Below are positions 1-10,685 of a stretch of DNA of 64,000 nt, piece by piece. The notes below the pieces were generated by a model. It was given only the letters and a program-made list of their open reading frames with translations. It made no database searches and was not told where the DNA came from. The number at the start of each line of letters is the position of its first letter. The stretch's first letter is position 1. Both the position numbers and the translations under genes were made by a program. This stretch comes from Bugula neritina (Eukaryota; Bryozoa; Gymnolaemata; Cheilostomatida; Bugulidae): assembly GCA_964035545.1 (NCBI GenBank), contig OZ037767.1:21517628-21581627 (forward strand), in the 5' to 3' direction.

Positions 1-260
1 CATCGAATTGATAAACTGAACTTTGGTTAACATAACTATTAAGTATTGTAGTAAACTTGTGGGTTATGATGAAATAAACTAAGCCGTCTGCATGCCTATA
101 CTATGCTTGGTAAATAAGAGTCTCTTTGAATATTCTTTATAATTATAAGTCTCTTTATTTTCCTGTAGATCCTTCTTGGTTGAGCTCCAGTGTTAAACTG
201 ACTTAACACTGGAAACTCTCCCACTTATATACTAACAAAATCTCCTGCGCCACTTAGGGT

Positions 261-379
261 GTCCGAAACTCGGCCGAGATTCGGAGTTCCACTTGCCGAA
301 ATCGGAAGGATCTGTCCGAAATCGGACAGATCCTTCGGAAGTCGTGCCTTGGGCTCCGAACTCGGCCGAACTTCGGCTC
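261..379. repeat. GC-rich foldback (inverted) repeat
   Basis: Two arms of about 58 bases face each other around position 320. The core is a perfect palindrome at 305-336 (15-base arms, GAAGGATCTGTCCGA, with a 2-base AA loop). Beyond the core the arms still match with small changes. The short dyad CCGAA-n-TCGG recurs about six times. GC content is far above the surroundings. This may be a small foldback transposable element; I found no clear target-site duplication. Confidence 0.7.
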
Positions 380-669
380 ACATAACTTATCACAGGTTAT
401 TTACAAAAAATGTGGCGGGGGAACTAACTCCAAAAAATACAACATAAAGTAAAACGCATTTTGCAATTCTTTTACAGTATTAACATAGATTATTTAGCTA
501 TGTTAAAGCCAGTTTATAGATTATTGATCATGCAATTGTGAAGATGATAGAGTTGACGTTAGTTTTAACATGTAAAATAATACAAGTTATCTATTGTTAA
601 CCAAAATACTAGGCTCAAAATTTCTAATAGCTTTATATTACCTAATTTTTTTGTGTTTTGCTATTGTAG

Positions 670-919
670 TTTGTATTATAAAACTAAAAATATATACCCT
701 GGAAAACTGCCAGTAATACCAATATCAAGGGTGGAGATTGATAAAGCTCTTCTTTCTGCCTTAAAAACTTATGCACTCAAGCTAATAAAGTCCCCTGTAC
801 CGTTGGACCTGGAGACAGTCTATGTGACCTCAGTTGCAAGCTCACTTGGAGTCGTCTATGATTTACGCTTCAAGAATGAGATGAATGAAGGATACTATGC
901 ATTAGTAGAATCCATATAG
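670..919 (+). CDS. Terminal exon of an unrecognised gene (5' part outside or undetected)
   Basis: An open frame of 82 codons runs from an acceptor (TTTTGCTATTGTAG, ending at 669, phase 2) to a TAG at 917-919. The peptide looks like real coding sequence: it contains PGKLPVIPISRVEIDKALL, then KSPVPLDLETVYVTSVASS, and ends NEGYYALVESI. Composition is balanced and unlike the low-complexity flanks. No methionine start lies in this exon, so earlier exons must lie upstream, before the window or in 1-600 where I could not identify them. I do not recognise the family and assign no function. It could also be a single exon of a decayed gene. Confidence 0.5.
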
Positions 920-3540
920 CCCTAGAAACTTTTCTTGCATAATTTTTACTGCTTTTAGGAGTTATGGTAATGTACTGTTAACTGATTATTAACAGGTTTC
1001 TTATGAAGCTTATATTTTCTTATAAATATGTAATTATGTTTAGGATTTCTTTTGTCAGACTGCTTCTTAATGCTCATATTGTACCTATTTATTGAATCTG
1101 TACATAGAAAGTGTAAATATTTATAAAAGGGGCTCACTAGAATATATACGATTCTTGAACAAATGTTTTGATACAATTTTATAAAAGATTAAAGGATTTG
1201 TGGAGCTTTACATTTTCTCACCTAGGCGGCTGTAGTCCTGCATGAGTAAAATAAAAACCGTGTACGAAAAGTGTTTTTAAGTGACCGCTCTAACCGCTAG
1301 ACTGCGCATACTCTATAGTCTATAGCAGGGGTGGGCAACTGGTGGCTCCAGGGCCATATGTGGCCCTTTACCCTTTTTCAGTGGCCCCTTTAATGCTTCA
1401 AGTAGGTAAAAAAGCTGTTACATGCATTCTAATTGGCACAGTAGTTCTATAGGTAATTGGCAACAAATTACTTTATAATAAAATTTAATATGGGTACAAT
1501 CATGTGCCACTTTGTTTTGGCTGACTTCTGAACTTGGCCCTCATGCAAAAAAGTTGCATACTCCTGGTATGTAGTCTATACACTTAAGCAATTAGCCATC
1601 ATCATGCAATATTATACTTTAGTTTGCATAAAATTCTCATTTGCTACATGCCAACTACATTTGTTTTAGGCAGCAAGAAGATTAATTATAATGTTTACAG
1701 TTTACACATGCCCAAGGTATGTAGGCATAACACAAAAATGTCATGCATTTTACCACCAACTTTATGCAGCAATTTAACTGAAAAATCGCTTGAAACAGCA
1801 CCTAGTTTGAGGCGACTGAAGGCAGCGTTTCGGGGTCTCGGCTTTGGCGTTCGGATAACAGTGTATACACCAACGTACTCAGTCACCTCCAATTTGGTGC
1901 TGCTTCTAGCTACTCCACTTTGAACGCGAAACCTCAAAATCACAATAACCGGACAACAGTCGCCTAACTCCAAGGCATTTATTTATAATAAGAAAATAGT
2001 ATGTATTTTGTCAGATAAATGTTGAATTATCATTCAACGGTAAAATTTATTACGATAGTCTTATGCCTAATGGCTATTCTTGATGCCAATTCATTTGAAA
2101 AAAATAGAAAAATACTGGTAGTGGTTGCAGTTTTAGTATCAAATTCAATATTAAGTTGAATGTGAATAATCATAATCATAATGATGATCATAATGAATAT
2201 AAAATATTATTTATTTACATTAAACAGTATTTAATCTTACCTCGTACCTCTTCTTCTTTAGTACGCACTAGAGCATGTAGCAAGAGGCACGCCTCTACAG
2301 TTTTCGATTACAGGCCAGCAAGTATTTTCAGTCTCAGTGTGTTGCACATAATGATAATCATATGCATCTCTGGTGTATTGACTAATCATTTAGCATAGCA
2401 TTAGGTAATGATAATTGTATATCAATATCAATATGATAGTAAACATAAATATCAGTATGAATTATCTATTTTATAAATGTCATTGTGAATATGTCAATAT
2501 GAATATGAACATGAATAAATATAAATTAAATTAAAAATTAATAATCACAAGGATGATTTATTAATTATGAACTCATTAAATTTATTTTTTTTTATTTATC
2601 ACCTTATCTTTTAGCCTAGAGTTTAGACTGATGGTGATTTATCCAAAATGAAGATGAAAAAATCCAATACTGAGGAATCAGTTTTACTTTTATGGAGACG
2701 TTTTAGTATCAGTAGTAGTAGTACTAGGTCTAGTTATCCCCAGGCCTAAGTGATCACCATGATCACTGGTTCAGAACAAACACTGTTTATTTTATGTTAA
2801 ATCTTTTGATGGCTGATAGGAATCAGGAATATAAGTAAGGAAGGGTACAGATATTGTGACAGTCATTTTAACTTTTCTGAACTAATAGCACAATTTATTT
2901 TCATTAGTAAATATCCTTATCAGAGCTGAGTACAAGTAACATTGACTTGAGTACTTGAAAAATTATGAATCAATTTCAAGTCAACTTGCTAAAACCATTA
3001 ACTTACTCAACTAATCAACATTTTTTGAAACTTTTGATGAACTTGCTAACCTTGAAATTTATGAATTTAGCTTCAAGTTGAGTTTTTTATATACTTACAC
3101 TTTACTTTGAAAATTTTCAACCTCATTTATGGAGAACATTATAACATGATAAACATGATATATTTGTACTAATTCAATTTTAACCTAAGATACAGTAATA
3201 TAGCATAGGACAGTAATGTGAATACAATATGTATATAAATAGTGGTGTAATGGTTTTAAAATATGCAGTTGACAATTTGTATATAGCACATACACTCAGC
3301 TGTTTTTTTTTCAAACCTCTAGACCACTCCAAAAGAAGTCTCAAACAGTCAGATTTAACACATAAATATAATAGTAAGTAATTCAACAGAAAGGATAAAG
3401 CTAAGTCATTTACGTCTTTTTGTTGTGAGCTCATACCACTTGAATATTTCATTAAAAGTCTACAACAACTGCTCCTTAGTGAGCTTCTAATGTTACTATA
3501 ATAATAGATTTATGTGATAGAGCTCATTACACCTTGTTGA
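920..3540. other. Intergenic region, no gene found
   Basis: Apart from the hAT-like MITE, this stretch is AT-rich intergenic DNA. A segment at about 1804-1970 is flanked by a short inverted AGGCGACTG and may be another small repeat. 2150-2560 is cryptically simple sequence built from ATAATCATAATGATGATCAT-like words. 2700-2760 has TAGTAGTAGTACTAG-like words, and 2920-3080 repeats CAAGTCAACTTG-like words. Short open frames here have no convincing coding character. Confidence 0.5.
1326..1566. mobile_element. hAT-like MITE
   Basis: The left end is CAGGGGTGGGCAAC and the right end reads, as reverse complement, CAGGAGTATGCAAC (11 of 14 identical). CAGGGGT..GCAA termini are typical of non-autonomous hAT elements. 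The flanking 8-mers GTCTATAG (1318-1325) and GTATGTAG (1567-1574) agree at 6 of 8 positions, consistent with an eroded 8-bp hAT target duplication. The 241-bp interior has no coding potential. Confidence 0.65.
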
Positions 3541-6500
3541 ATGACTCTAGGCCTGTTGGATATGCAACTACTTGCAGTCATGAGGCGTATGACCAGTATC
3601 CTTCACAGAGTGAAACCAGCTCTGCCTTGCTGGAGCGGTGGGGGACATTTTTACTCTAAATCTATGAGCTCAGCAGTCAAACCTTTCTACTACCAAGATA
3701 TGTTTGAAGCAGAGAAACCATTAGACACGCCTTTCAGGAAAATCACGTGTAAGATGATATGTAAATGTTGTATTGTTGTAGACTCAGTTTCAAGTTGTTA
3801 CATGTTGGCATTTTATTAGTTAGCTAGAATCACAGCTCCATATATTTTTTACAGCTGACTTTGTATCAACAAGTGTATTTCAAGATAAAAAGATGTTGAT
3901 GATTGAGCCAGACGCTCTTACTCTGTTATGCGAACATGCAATGACAGACATCAGTCACCTATTAAGGCCCGCCCACTTGCAGGTGAGTCCGCCCACTTGC
4001 AGGTGAGTCCGCCCACTTGCAGGTGAGCCCACTTACTTGCAGATTAGTTGAATCACATTTATGAAGTATAATTATCATATGCATGAGTTGTAGCATTACA
4101 TGAATCCAATGGCTGTGTAAGCTAATGTTGTGAGTTTGATTTTTCCAGTCTCTGTCAAACATACTGAAGGATCCCGAAGCTTCACCTAATGACAAGTATG
4201 TTGCCCTTGAGTTTCTAAAGAATGCCAATATTGCTGCCGCTATGGTGCTGCCTGGGTGTCAGGATACAGGCACTGCAATAATTATGGGTAATATGGAATA
4301 CAGTAATATATTATATACAGTGGTATGTATAATACCGTATAATGATATATACGGTAATATTTATACCACTGTATATAATACAGTGGTATATATATTACCG
4401 TATAATGATTTATATGGTAATATATGAGTAGTGTAAACAGTAATAATCGAGTGATATACATAATATTAAATGAATATTATGCGCAGTAACATATGGATAG
4501 TAAAAATTGTAGTTACATAAATTTTTATATGGTAGGTAAGAAAGGCCAGCAGGTGTGGACAGGTGGAGACGATGCACAAGCTCTGTCTCGTGGAGTCTAC
4601 AATACCTATACTACCAAAAATCTGCGCTATTCGCAGGTAGCGCCTCTTGACATGTACACTGAAGTCAACACAGGAACTAATCTTCCCGCTCAAATCGACT
4701 TGTTTGCAACCAGTGGAGACGAATATCATTTCCTTTTCATCGCCAAGGGCGGAGGGTCGGCCAATAAGAGCTTCTTATACCAGCAGACGAAGGCTCTTCT
4801 GAATGAGGAGAAGCTAATGAAGTTTGTCCGGGAAAAAATACAGGTATTTCCTGTCAAGTTCTGGTAGATATAACTCAGCCCTCTGCTAGCTAGGCGTTAC
4901 TCTACCACAACTTGAATCTACTGTAACTTGACTCTATTATGACTTGACTTTACTATGACTTGACCCTACTATAACTTGACTCTGCTAGAACTTAACTGTA
5001 CTAAACTAGATTTGAGTTAACAGTCGACAAGTTTAAAATTTGAATGAATCAAAATTAATTTGTTAAATTTAATTCCTATTTTTCATAGCAAAAGATTCAA
5101 ATTGACTTTTTGAATTGTGCTGAGTTAATAGCATTGAAATGAAAATTCCGAGTTTTGCAACAATTAGCTGTAAATTCTAAACTGCTGAAAAGATTCAATA
5201 GCTATTGTAACTATTATTATTGTTATTATGTTTATTCTGATTGTCTATTTACAGACTATTGGTACGGCTGCATGTCCCCCTTACCATTTAGCTTTTGCCA
5301 TTGGAGGAACTTCAGCTGAGATGAATTTAAAGTGCGTGAAGTTGGCATCTACAAAATACTTTGATAATTTACCTACTTCAGGTACTTAGACTATGTGTAC
5401 CATGCTTATAGAATATAGACTCTTTACCATACTAGTAGTAGACTGTGTACCATACTAGTAGACTGTGTACTATACTAGTAGACTACGTATCATTCTAGTA
5501 GACTGTGTACCATACTAATAGACTGTGTACCATACTAGTAGACTGTGTACCATACTAGTAGACTGTGTACCATACTAGTAGACTGTGTACCATACTAGTA
5601 GACTGTGTACCATACTAGTAGACTGTGTACCATACTAGTAGACTGTGTACCATACTAATAGACTGTGTACCATTTTGCTCAGGTAATGAACACGGCAGAG
5701 CCTTTCGAGATGTCGAATTAGAGCAGAAGATTGAGACGCTGAGTCAGCAGATTGGCATCGGCGCTCAGTTTGGCGGAAAATACTTCGTACATGATGTGAG
5801 GGTTGTGAGACTTCCTCGTCACGGAGCTTCCTGTCCGGTTGGAATGGGCGTGTCTTGCTCTGCTGATAGACAGGTTTATATACTTTTTATATCATATTCT
5901 ATGTCTATTATATCCTATTCTATGTCTATTATATCATATTCTATATCTATTATATCATATTCTATGTCTATTATATCATATTCTATATCTATTATATCGT
6001 ACTCTATATTATATTACATTCTATATCTATTATACCATATTCTATATCTATTATACCATAAATAGAAGAAGTGAGACTATGAGGATGATAATAGTCAAGT
6101 TGAGTCACTGTAAAACTAACCAATACATGTCAGAATCTCTAGCAATTATTAATCCTAATCTTTCAGATACATAGACTTGCTCCAAAGGTTACATATTACA
6201 CCATAATTTTGATTTTAGATGTTTTTTTGATGCTGCTTCTATATTATACTGTACTAGTTTAGCCATCTTCCTGTTTTTTTAGGCGATTGGAAAAATTACC
6301 TCAGAAGGTGTGTTTATTGAGCAGTTAGAAAAGAATCCTGGGAAGTATTTACCTGAGGTGACCTCAGAGTCTCTCAGCTCAGACGTCGTAGAAGTAAGTC
6401 GTAGCATGTTTTTCTGTGGCATTATGGGATATACATATTGTTATACAGCTACTTGAGTTACACAGTAAATATTTCACTAGGTAAACCTTGACCGGCCAAT

Positions 6501-7479
6501 GACTGAAGTCCTCTCGGAACTCTCTCGCTACCCTGTCAAAACGAGACTCAGTTTAACTGGAACTTTGGTCGTGGCAAGAGACATTGCTCATGCAAAGTTG
6601 AAGGAACAGTTAGATAAAGGTGAAGGTCTCCCGGAGTACATGATGAAATATCCAGTTTATTATGCTGGGCCAGCAAAAACGCCTGAGGTATTTTTTTTTT
6701 ATTCATGTTCATCATTTACACCGCCTTTGAGATTAGTTGTGACTCATCGCTTCGGTGTAAACTGTGTTATTATTAATTGTGACTCATCGCTTCAGTGTGA
6801 ACTGTGTGTTATTATTAATTGTGACTCATCACTACAGTGTGAAATATAATTACTAGTTATGACTCATCACTACAGTGTGAACTGTGTATTTATTCAGGGT
6901 TATGCTAGTGGGTCTTTCGGGCCAACGACAGCAGGCCGCATGGACACCTATGTAGAAGAGTTCCAGGCTGCAGGAGGAAGTATGGTGATGCTAGCAAAAG
7001 GAAACCGTAGTAAAGCTGTTACGAAGGCGTGTAAAACTCATGGTGGCTTTTATCTTGGCTCCATAGGAGGTCCTGCAGCAGTTCTTGCGCAAAACAGTAT
7101 TAAGAAAGTAGAGGTGCTGGCATATCCAGAGCTGGGTAGGTACAGAGTAGTGAGTACAGAGTAGTGTGTACAGAGTAGTTAGTACAGAGTAGGTGAGTAC
7201 AGAGTAGTTATTACAGAGTAAGTGAGTACAGAGTAGTGAGTACAGATTAGTGAGTACAGGGTAGTGAGTACAGAGTAGTGAGTACAGAGTAGTGAGTACA
7301 GAGTAGTGGGTACAGAGTAGTGAGTACAGAGTAGTTAGTACAGAGTTTGGTCAATGTAACTACTGTTTGTATGTTTAGGTATGGAAGCTGTGTGGAAGAT
7401 AAAGGTGAAGCAGTTTCCAGCATTTATTGTTGTTGATGATAAGGGAAACGATTTCTTTAAAAATTGGCAGATGGAGTAA
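3541..7479 (+). CDS. Fumarate hydratase, class I (iron-sulfur), ten exons, complete
   Basis: Catalyses reversible hydration of fumarate to malate using a [4Fe-4S] cluster. Exons: 3541-3748, 3855-3982, 4149-4287, 4536-4843, 5255-5381, 5683-5873, 6283-6393, 6481-6687, 6898-7135, 7379-7479. All junctions are GT-AG and keep frame, giving 585 residues. Cluster cysteines are C149 ([10 protein letters not shown]), C268 (TAACPPYH) and C362 (VSCSADRQ); their spacing, 119 and 94, equals that of E. coli FumA (105/224/318) and Leishmania fumarase (133/252/346) as I recall them. [10 protein letters not shown] (228-237), [11 protein letters not shown] (479-489), GSIGGPAA and [15 protein letters not shown] are family hallmarks. 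Expected catalytic positions T483, R487 and K507 are present. The N-terminus is basic and Ser-rich ([12 protein letters not shown] if translation starts at 3580), suggesting mitochondrial import. Most animals rely on the unrelated class II enzyme; class I forms occur in some invertebrates. Confidence 0.95.
3971..4042 (+). repeat. 20-bp tandem repeat duplicating a 5' splice site
   Basis: The unit GCCCACTTGCAGGTGAGTCC occurs at 3971-3990, 3991-4010 and 4011-4030 (last copy GTGAGCCC), followed by a 12-base partial copy. The first copy straddles the end of fumarase exon 2, so the exon tail plus donor is present three times, with donors at 3983, 4003 and 4023. Only the first keeps the fumarase frame; the others add 20 or 40 nucleotides. 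Confidence 0.95.
4346..4407. repeat. Hairpin-forming inverted repeat in fumarase intron 3
   Basis: Arms of about 29 bases (core TACGGTAATATTTATACCAC and its near-perfect complement) flank a 3-base loop centred near 4376. It lies inside the 248-bp intron between exons 3 and 4. The arms differ at only a few positions. Confidence 0.8.
4900..5000 (+). repeat. Degenerate 17-18 bp tandem repeat, fumarase intron 4
   Basis: Five to six units of the type CTACTATAACTTGACT follow one another with substitutions. Confidence 0.75.
5430..5675 (+). repeat. 20-bp minisatellite, fumarase intron 5
   Basis: About twelve copies of GACTGTGTACCATACTAGTA occur, several identical. They fill almost the whole intron and end about 8 bases before the acceptor of exon 6. 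Confidence 0.95.
5886..6062 (+). repeat. 21-bp minisatellite, fumarase intron 6
   Basis: Roughly eight copies of TTATATCATATTCTATGTCTA with point changes begin just after the exon 6 donor. Confidence 0.9.
6738..6888 (+). repeat. About 40-bp tandem repeat, fumarase intron 8
   Basis: Four imperfect units start with GTGACTCATCGCTTCAGTGT and end near GTTATTATTAATT. The array stops just before the exon 9 acceptor. Confidence 0.85.
7139..7347 (+). repeat. 14-bp minisatellite, fumarase intron 9
   Basis: About fifteen copies of GTGAGTACAGAGTA occur, with variants GTTAGTACAGAGTA and a few 1-base length changes. Each unit contains a GTGAGT donor-like word, and the array begins at the true exon 9 donor. 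Confidence 0.92.
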
Positions 7480-7847
7480 AGCTTCACCTGAAGCATGCAG
7501 ATCTACCAAGAGACTGGGGGTCAGGGGGTCAAATCACATCAGATGTTACAGACTGGTTTGACTTATTGTATTCAGCTCTTAGCTGTAGACAATTTCTCGC
7601 CTACTCTGATTTAAACACTGAACTTTCTGACATTTACTTGTTTGAAATATAAAATATAAGTCTCTTTAACATTGGTATATAAACAATAACCACCAAGAAC
7701 TTGTATCAATTATATTAGCTGTATTTTTTACTGATGTTTCAGCAATTGGATGTCATCAAAGTAATAACTTTGTCGTGGCATAGAAGCTAAGTATTTATAT
7801 GTGAAGAAAAAAAACTGGGATTTTTATTTTTATAGCTAATGGTAAAA

Positions 7848-7888
7848 AATAAATATATCAGTTGTCAGACTTTTGATTGGGAAATAAA
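7848..7888 (+). terminator. Candidate poly(A) signals of the fumarase gene
   Basis: AATAAA occurs at 7848-7853 and again at 7883-7888, about 370-410 bases after the stop codon. Either could direct 3' end formation. Confidence 0.45.
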
Positions 7889-10292
7889 TATATGATGTAC
7901 GTGAGAACGTTGACATAGCCTGCTAGAAGTTGTAGGTGACTGCTATTGGGTGACATTCTATATAAACAAGTTACACTAAGCTGTATCACTCTTATGTTAT
8001 TATATTAATAAACAGCAACTGTACACTTGTAATCATACATTTTCATGAGTTTGTGTAATGAGGTATTGATTTCACAAGCATGAATTCTGCAATTGAGTTT
8101 TAAGTATAGGCTATAACGGTGAATTATCAAAGTTGACACATTGCTTCTATAGCCTTATTTTTACCTAGTCTATTCAAAGATGGTCAGAAGTAGTATGTGC
8201 ACTCTTACCTATAATGGAGTGCTACAAAAATTGCCCCCCCCCCAACACAGGAGCTCCATCTATGTAATGTCAGCAGTTAAGAGGCAGTAGCTTTTATCTT
8301 CTAATCTTTCAAGAATTTGGACTTATATGCAGTTAGTTTCAAAATGATTTATATAAGAATGTGTGAAAACAATGCTATAATGCCAACAAATAAGCTTTTG
8401 TGTGTTATGGTCAAGATTATCTCAAACCCAGTTTTATGTAAAAAATGATAAAACTTCAATTACTATAGCAATTTGCTTTCATAACATAACTTCTTCAGGA
8501 CTGAGGAGCAGACATAGCTCAGCTGCCTTCACCTCATTGCCATGCATAACTGCATAAGCAGTTGGGTGTTGCAAGCTCTGGTGTACATACATAGTAGAGT
8601 ATAGTAGAATGAAGGTTAGACAACTCTTGACACATGTCCAAAGAAAGGAATAAATATTATTATGGTGATATTCGGTAAAGGAGAAACTGAGAAAAGCCTG
8701 TGTTCTAGGTTAAAAATAGAGCAAAATATTTGTGTTTTTGCAGAAACTTCAACTGACGCTTCAAATCAAACTTTAATAATTAAATTAAAGAACTTAGGCT
8801 TTTCCAATTTCTTGACTACTACTAAGTGTACTAGTAGTAGTTGTACTTAATTGTACTAGAGGGCTAGTACTACTACTTGAATACTACTACTTCAACTTGT
8901 ACAAATTTAAAAAATAACAGACTATATCAATATTTATATTATTATCAATCATAATCATTACAAATGTCATTTTCTGACCATGATATTGATAATATTAATA
9001 TTAAATTAATATTATTATAATTATTATTATCAATATTATTAAATTAATATTATTATTAATATTATAATTATTGCTATTAAGTATTAATATTATTAAATTA
9101 ATAATACTATTATAATTATTATTATTAATATTATTGCATTTAATATTAATCATCACCATGTCTAGTATCAGTGATCATCATGATGATCATGATCAACATG
9201 AATAACTAATACTATAATCAACTTCAAAATGATGATCATAATGACTATAAACATAAATATTAATTAAGGTATCATAATCGTAGTTATCATTCTACTGATA
9301 CTGATAGTGGTACTGATTCTCAAATGACATCGAATAATGATTGTGTTAATATTTCATTTTCTTATCATGATCATTATGATTAATATTATGATTATATTTA
9401 ATTTTATGTTTTATGATTATTTGTAAAATTTTAGTTGCCTTAGTTTTTTAGTAAGTAAAACTCAGTAATAATCATAATGAAAACTAGAATAATAATCATG
9501 ATGCTAATCATTATGATTATCAATTCTTCAGTAAATCTAAGCTGATTATAATTAGTACTATAATTAATAATTATTTTTAGTCATTAGCTTTTACCCATTA
9601 CATTAGGCTTAGTTTTGATAGTATTATTTGGATTTATTCTTTTCGAAACAGCTAATCAAAATTATTGTTTAATTCCAATAATAATTAAGAGTGAAAATCA
9701 ACAACTTGATGACACTAAAATAGAAGACAAAACTCAAAGTTCTATTAATAAATATTTAAACTCAACACTCAAAGTCAATGTGATTAGTAATAATAATAAT
9801 AATGACAATAGTTGATGCTATACTCATTACTGTTAGACTTGGTTTTTTTCTGTATATGTGCTAGAAATATTACTTTAATGTTAGATAATATGTTCAACTT
9901 AAGGTTGCAGATAAAGTTTTTCTTGATATACGTATTTATTGCAAATCTATTAAAACTATAGATTTCAGTTTGGTGTTGCAATACCTTGTAAATGTCAGTA
10001 TTTTAATAATCTTGTACAAAACACCACATTGTTCTTCACAAGTATTTTACATACAATGTTTTACATACAGGAACTTGCAATTTAAGTAACTTGTGAAATC
10101 TATACACAAAATTGATGACTAAAATTATAGAAAACAAATTAATTCAGGAAATCTTATCACAACTGCAACTTTGAAATTTTTTTTGATGGCTGTTTTAGTA
10201 AATACATTCAACAAAATAAGTTACGTTTTCATGGGTCATGTCTCTAAAAAAAAGCTAGGAATTATGGAAAACTCAGATTCTTTCTCATGACA
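7889..10292. other. Intergenic region, AT-rich, no gene found
   Basis: No coding exon can be supported here. 8820-8900 is rich in TAGTAGTAC words and 8940-9600 is cryptically simple DNA made of ATTAATATTATTA and GATGATCATGATC-like words with many short local palindromes. The short open frames at 8662-8850 and 9615-9815 lie in this low-complexity sequence and look spurious. Confidence 0.5.
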
Positions 10293-10613
10293 ACTGTATC
10301 GGTTTGTGCTTTCAGTGTGTGGTTGCAAGATATGCTTTAACTACTAGCCAACTTGGCAACAGGTTTTCGAGTTTATTAACTGTCAAATCGTACCAATATT
10401 GATGCGTGGATAAAAATCTTAGCCATCACAATGCCGAAACCGATAGTTTATTCATACAAAGAGTGTAAATATGGCGGTTTGATCATGATACACTGACTCA
10501 TGCAGTACAGTGAATGAACTAGCTCTGCCAGCTAATAGTAGCTTTGGTGAAAGCTTTTGAAGCTTGAAAGCTTTAATGATTGGCTGCCTGCCAATACATC
10601 TGGGTGGCATACC
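10293..10613 (-). repeat. LTR (3' LTR of the BEL/Pao element)
   Basis: A 321-bp copy, identical to 14961-15281 by direct comparison. It begins ACTGTATCGGTTTG and ends GGGTGGCATACC in plus-strand reading. It contains GTACCAATATTGATGCG and a repeated AAGCTTTTGAAGCTTGAAAG segment. Confidence 0.95.
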
Positions 10614-10685
10614 CGGAAAACGGTTGAATGCAAACCCCCTCCAGCGACACGAGCGTACACGCGGCCAAGACGGTAGATCAGTCAT

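Noticed and set aside
1624-1973. Overlapping 92- and 99-codon open frames on both strands
   Set aside because: There is no family resemblance, the sequence overlaps a possible small repeat, and no splice context was found.
8940-9600. Possible origin or regulatory cluster made of GATCATGATC-like palindromes
   Set aside because: The sequence is generally low-complexity ATTAATATTAT/GATCAT DNA, where such words arise by chance.
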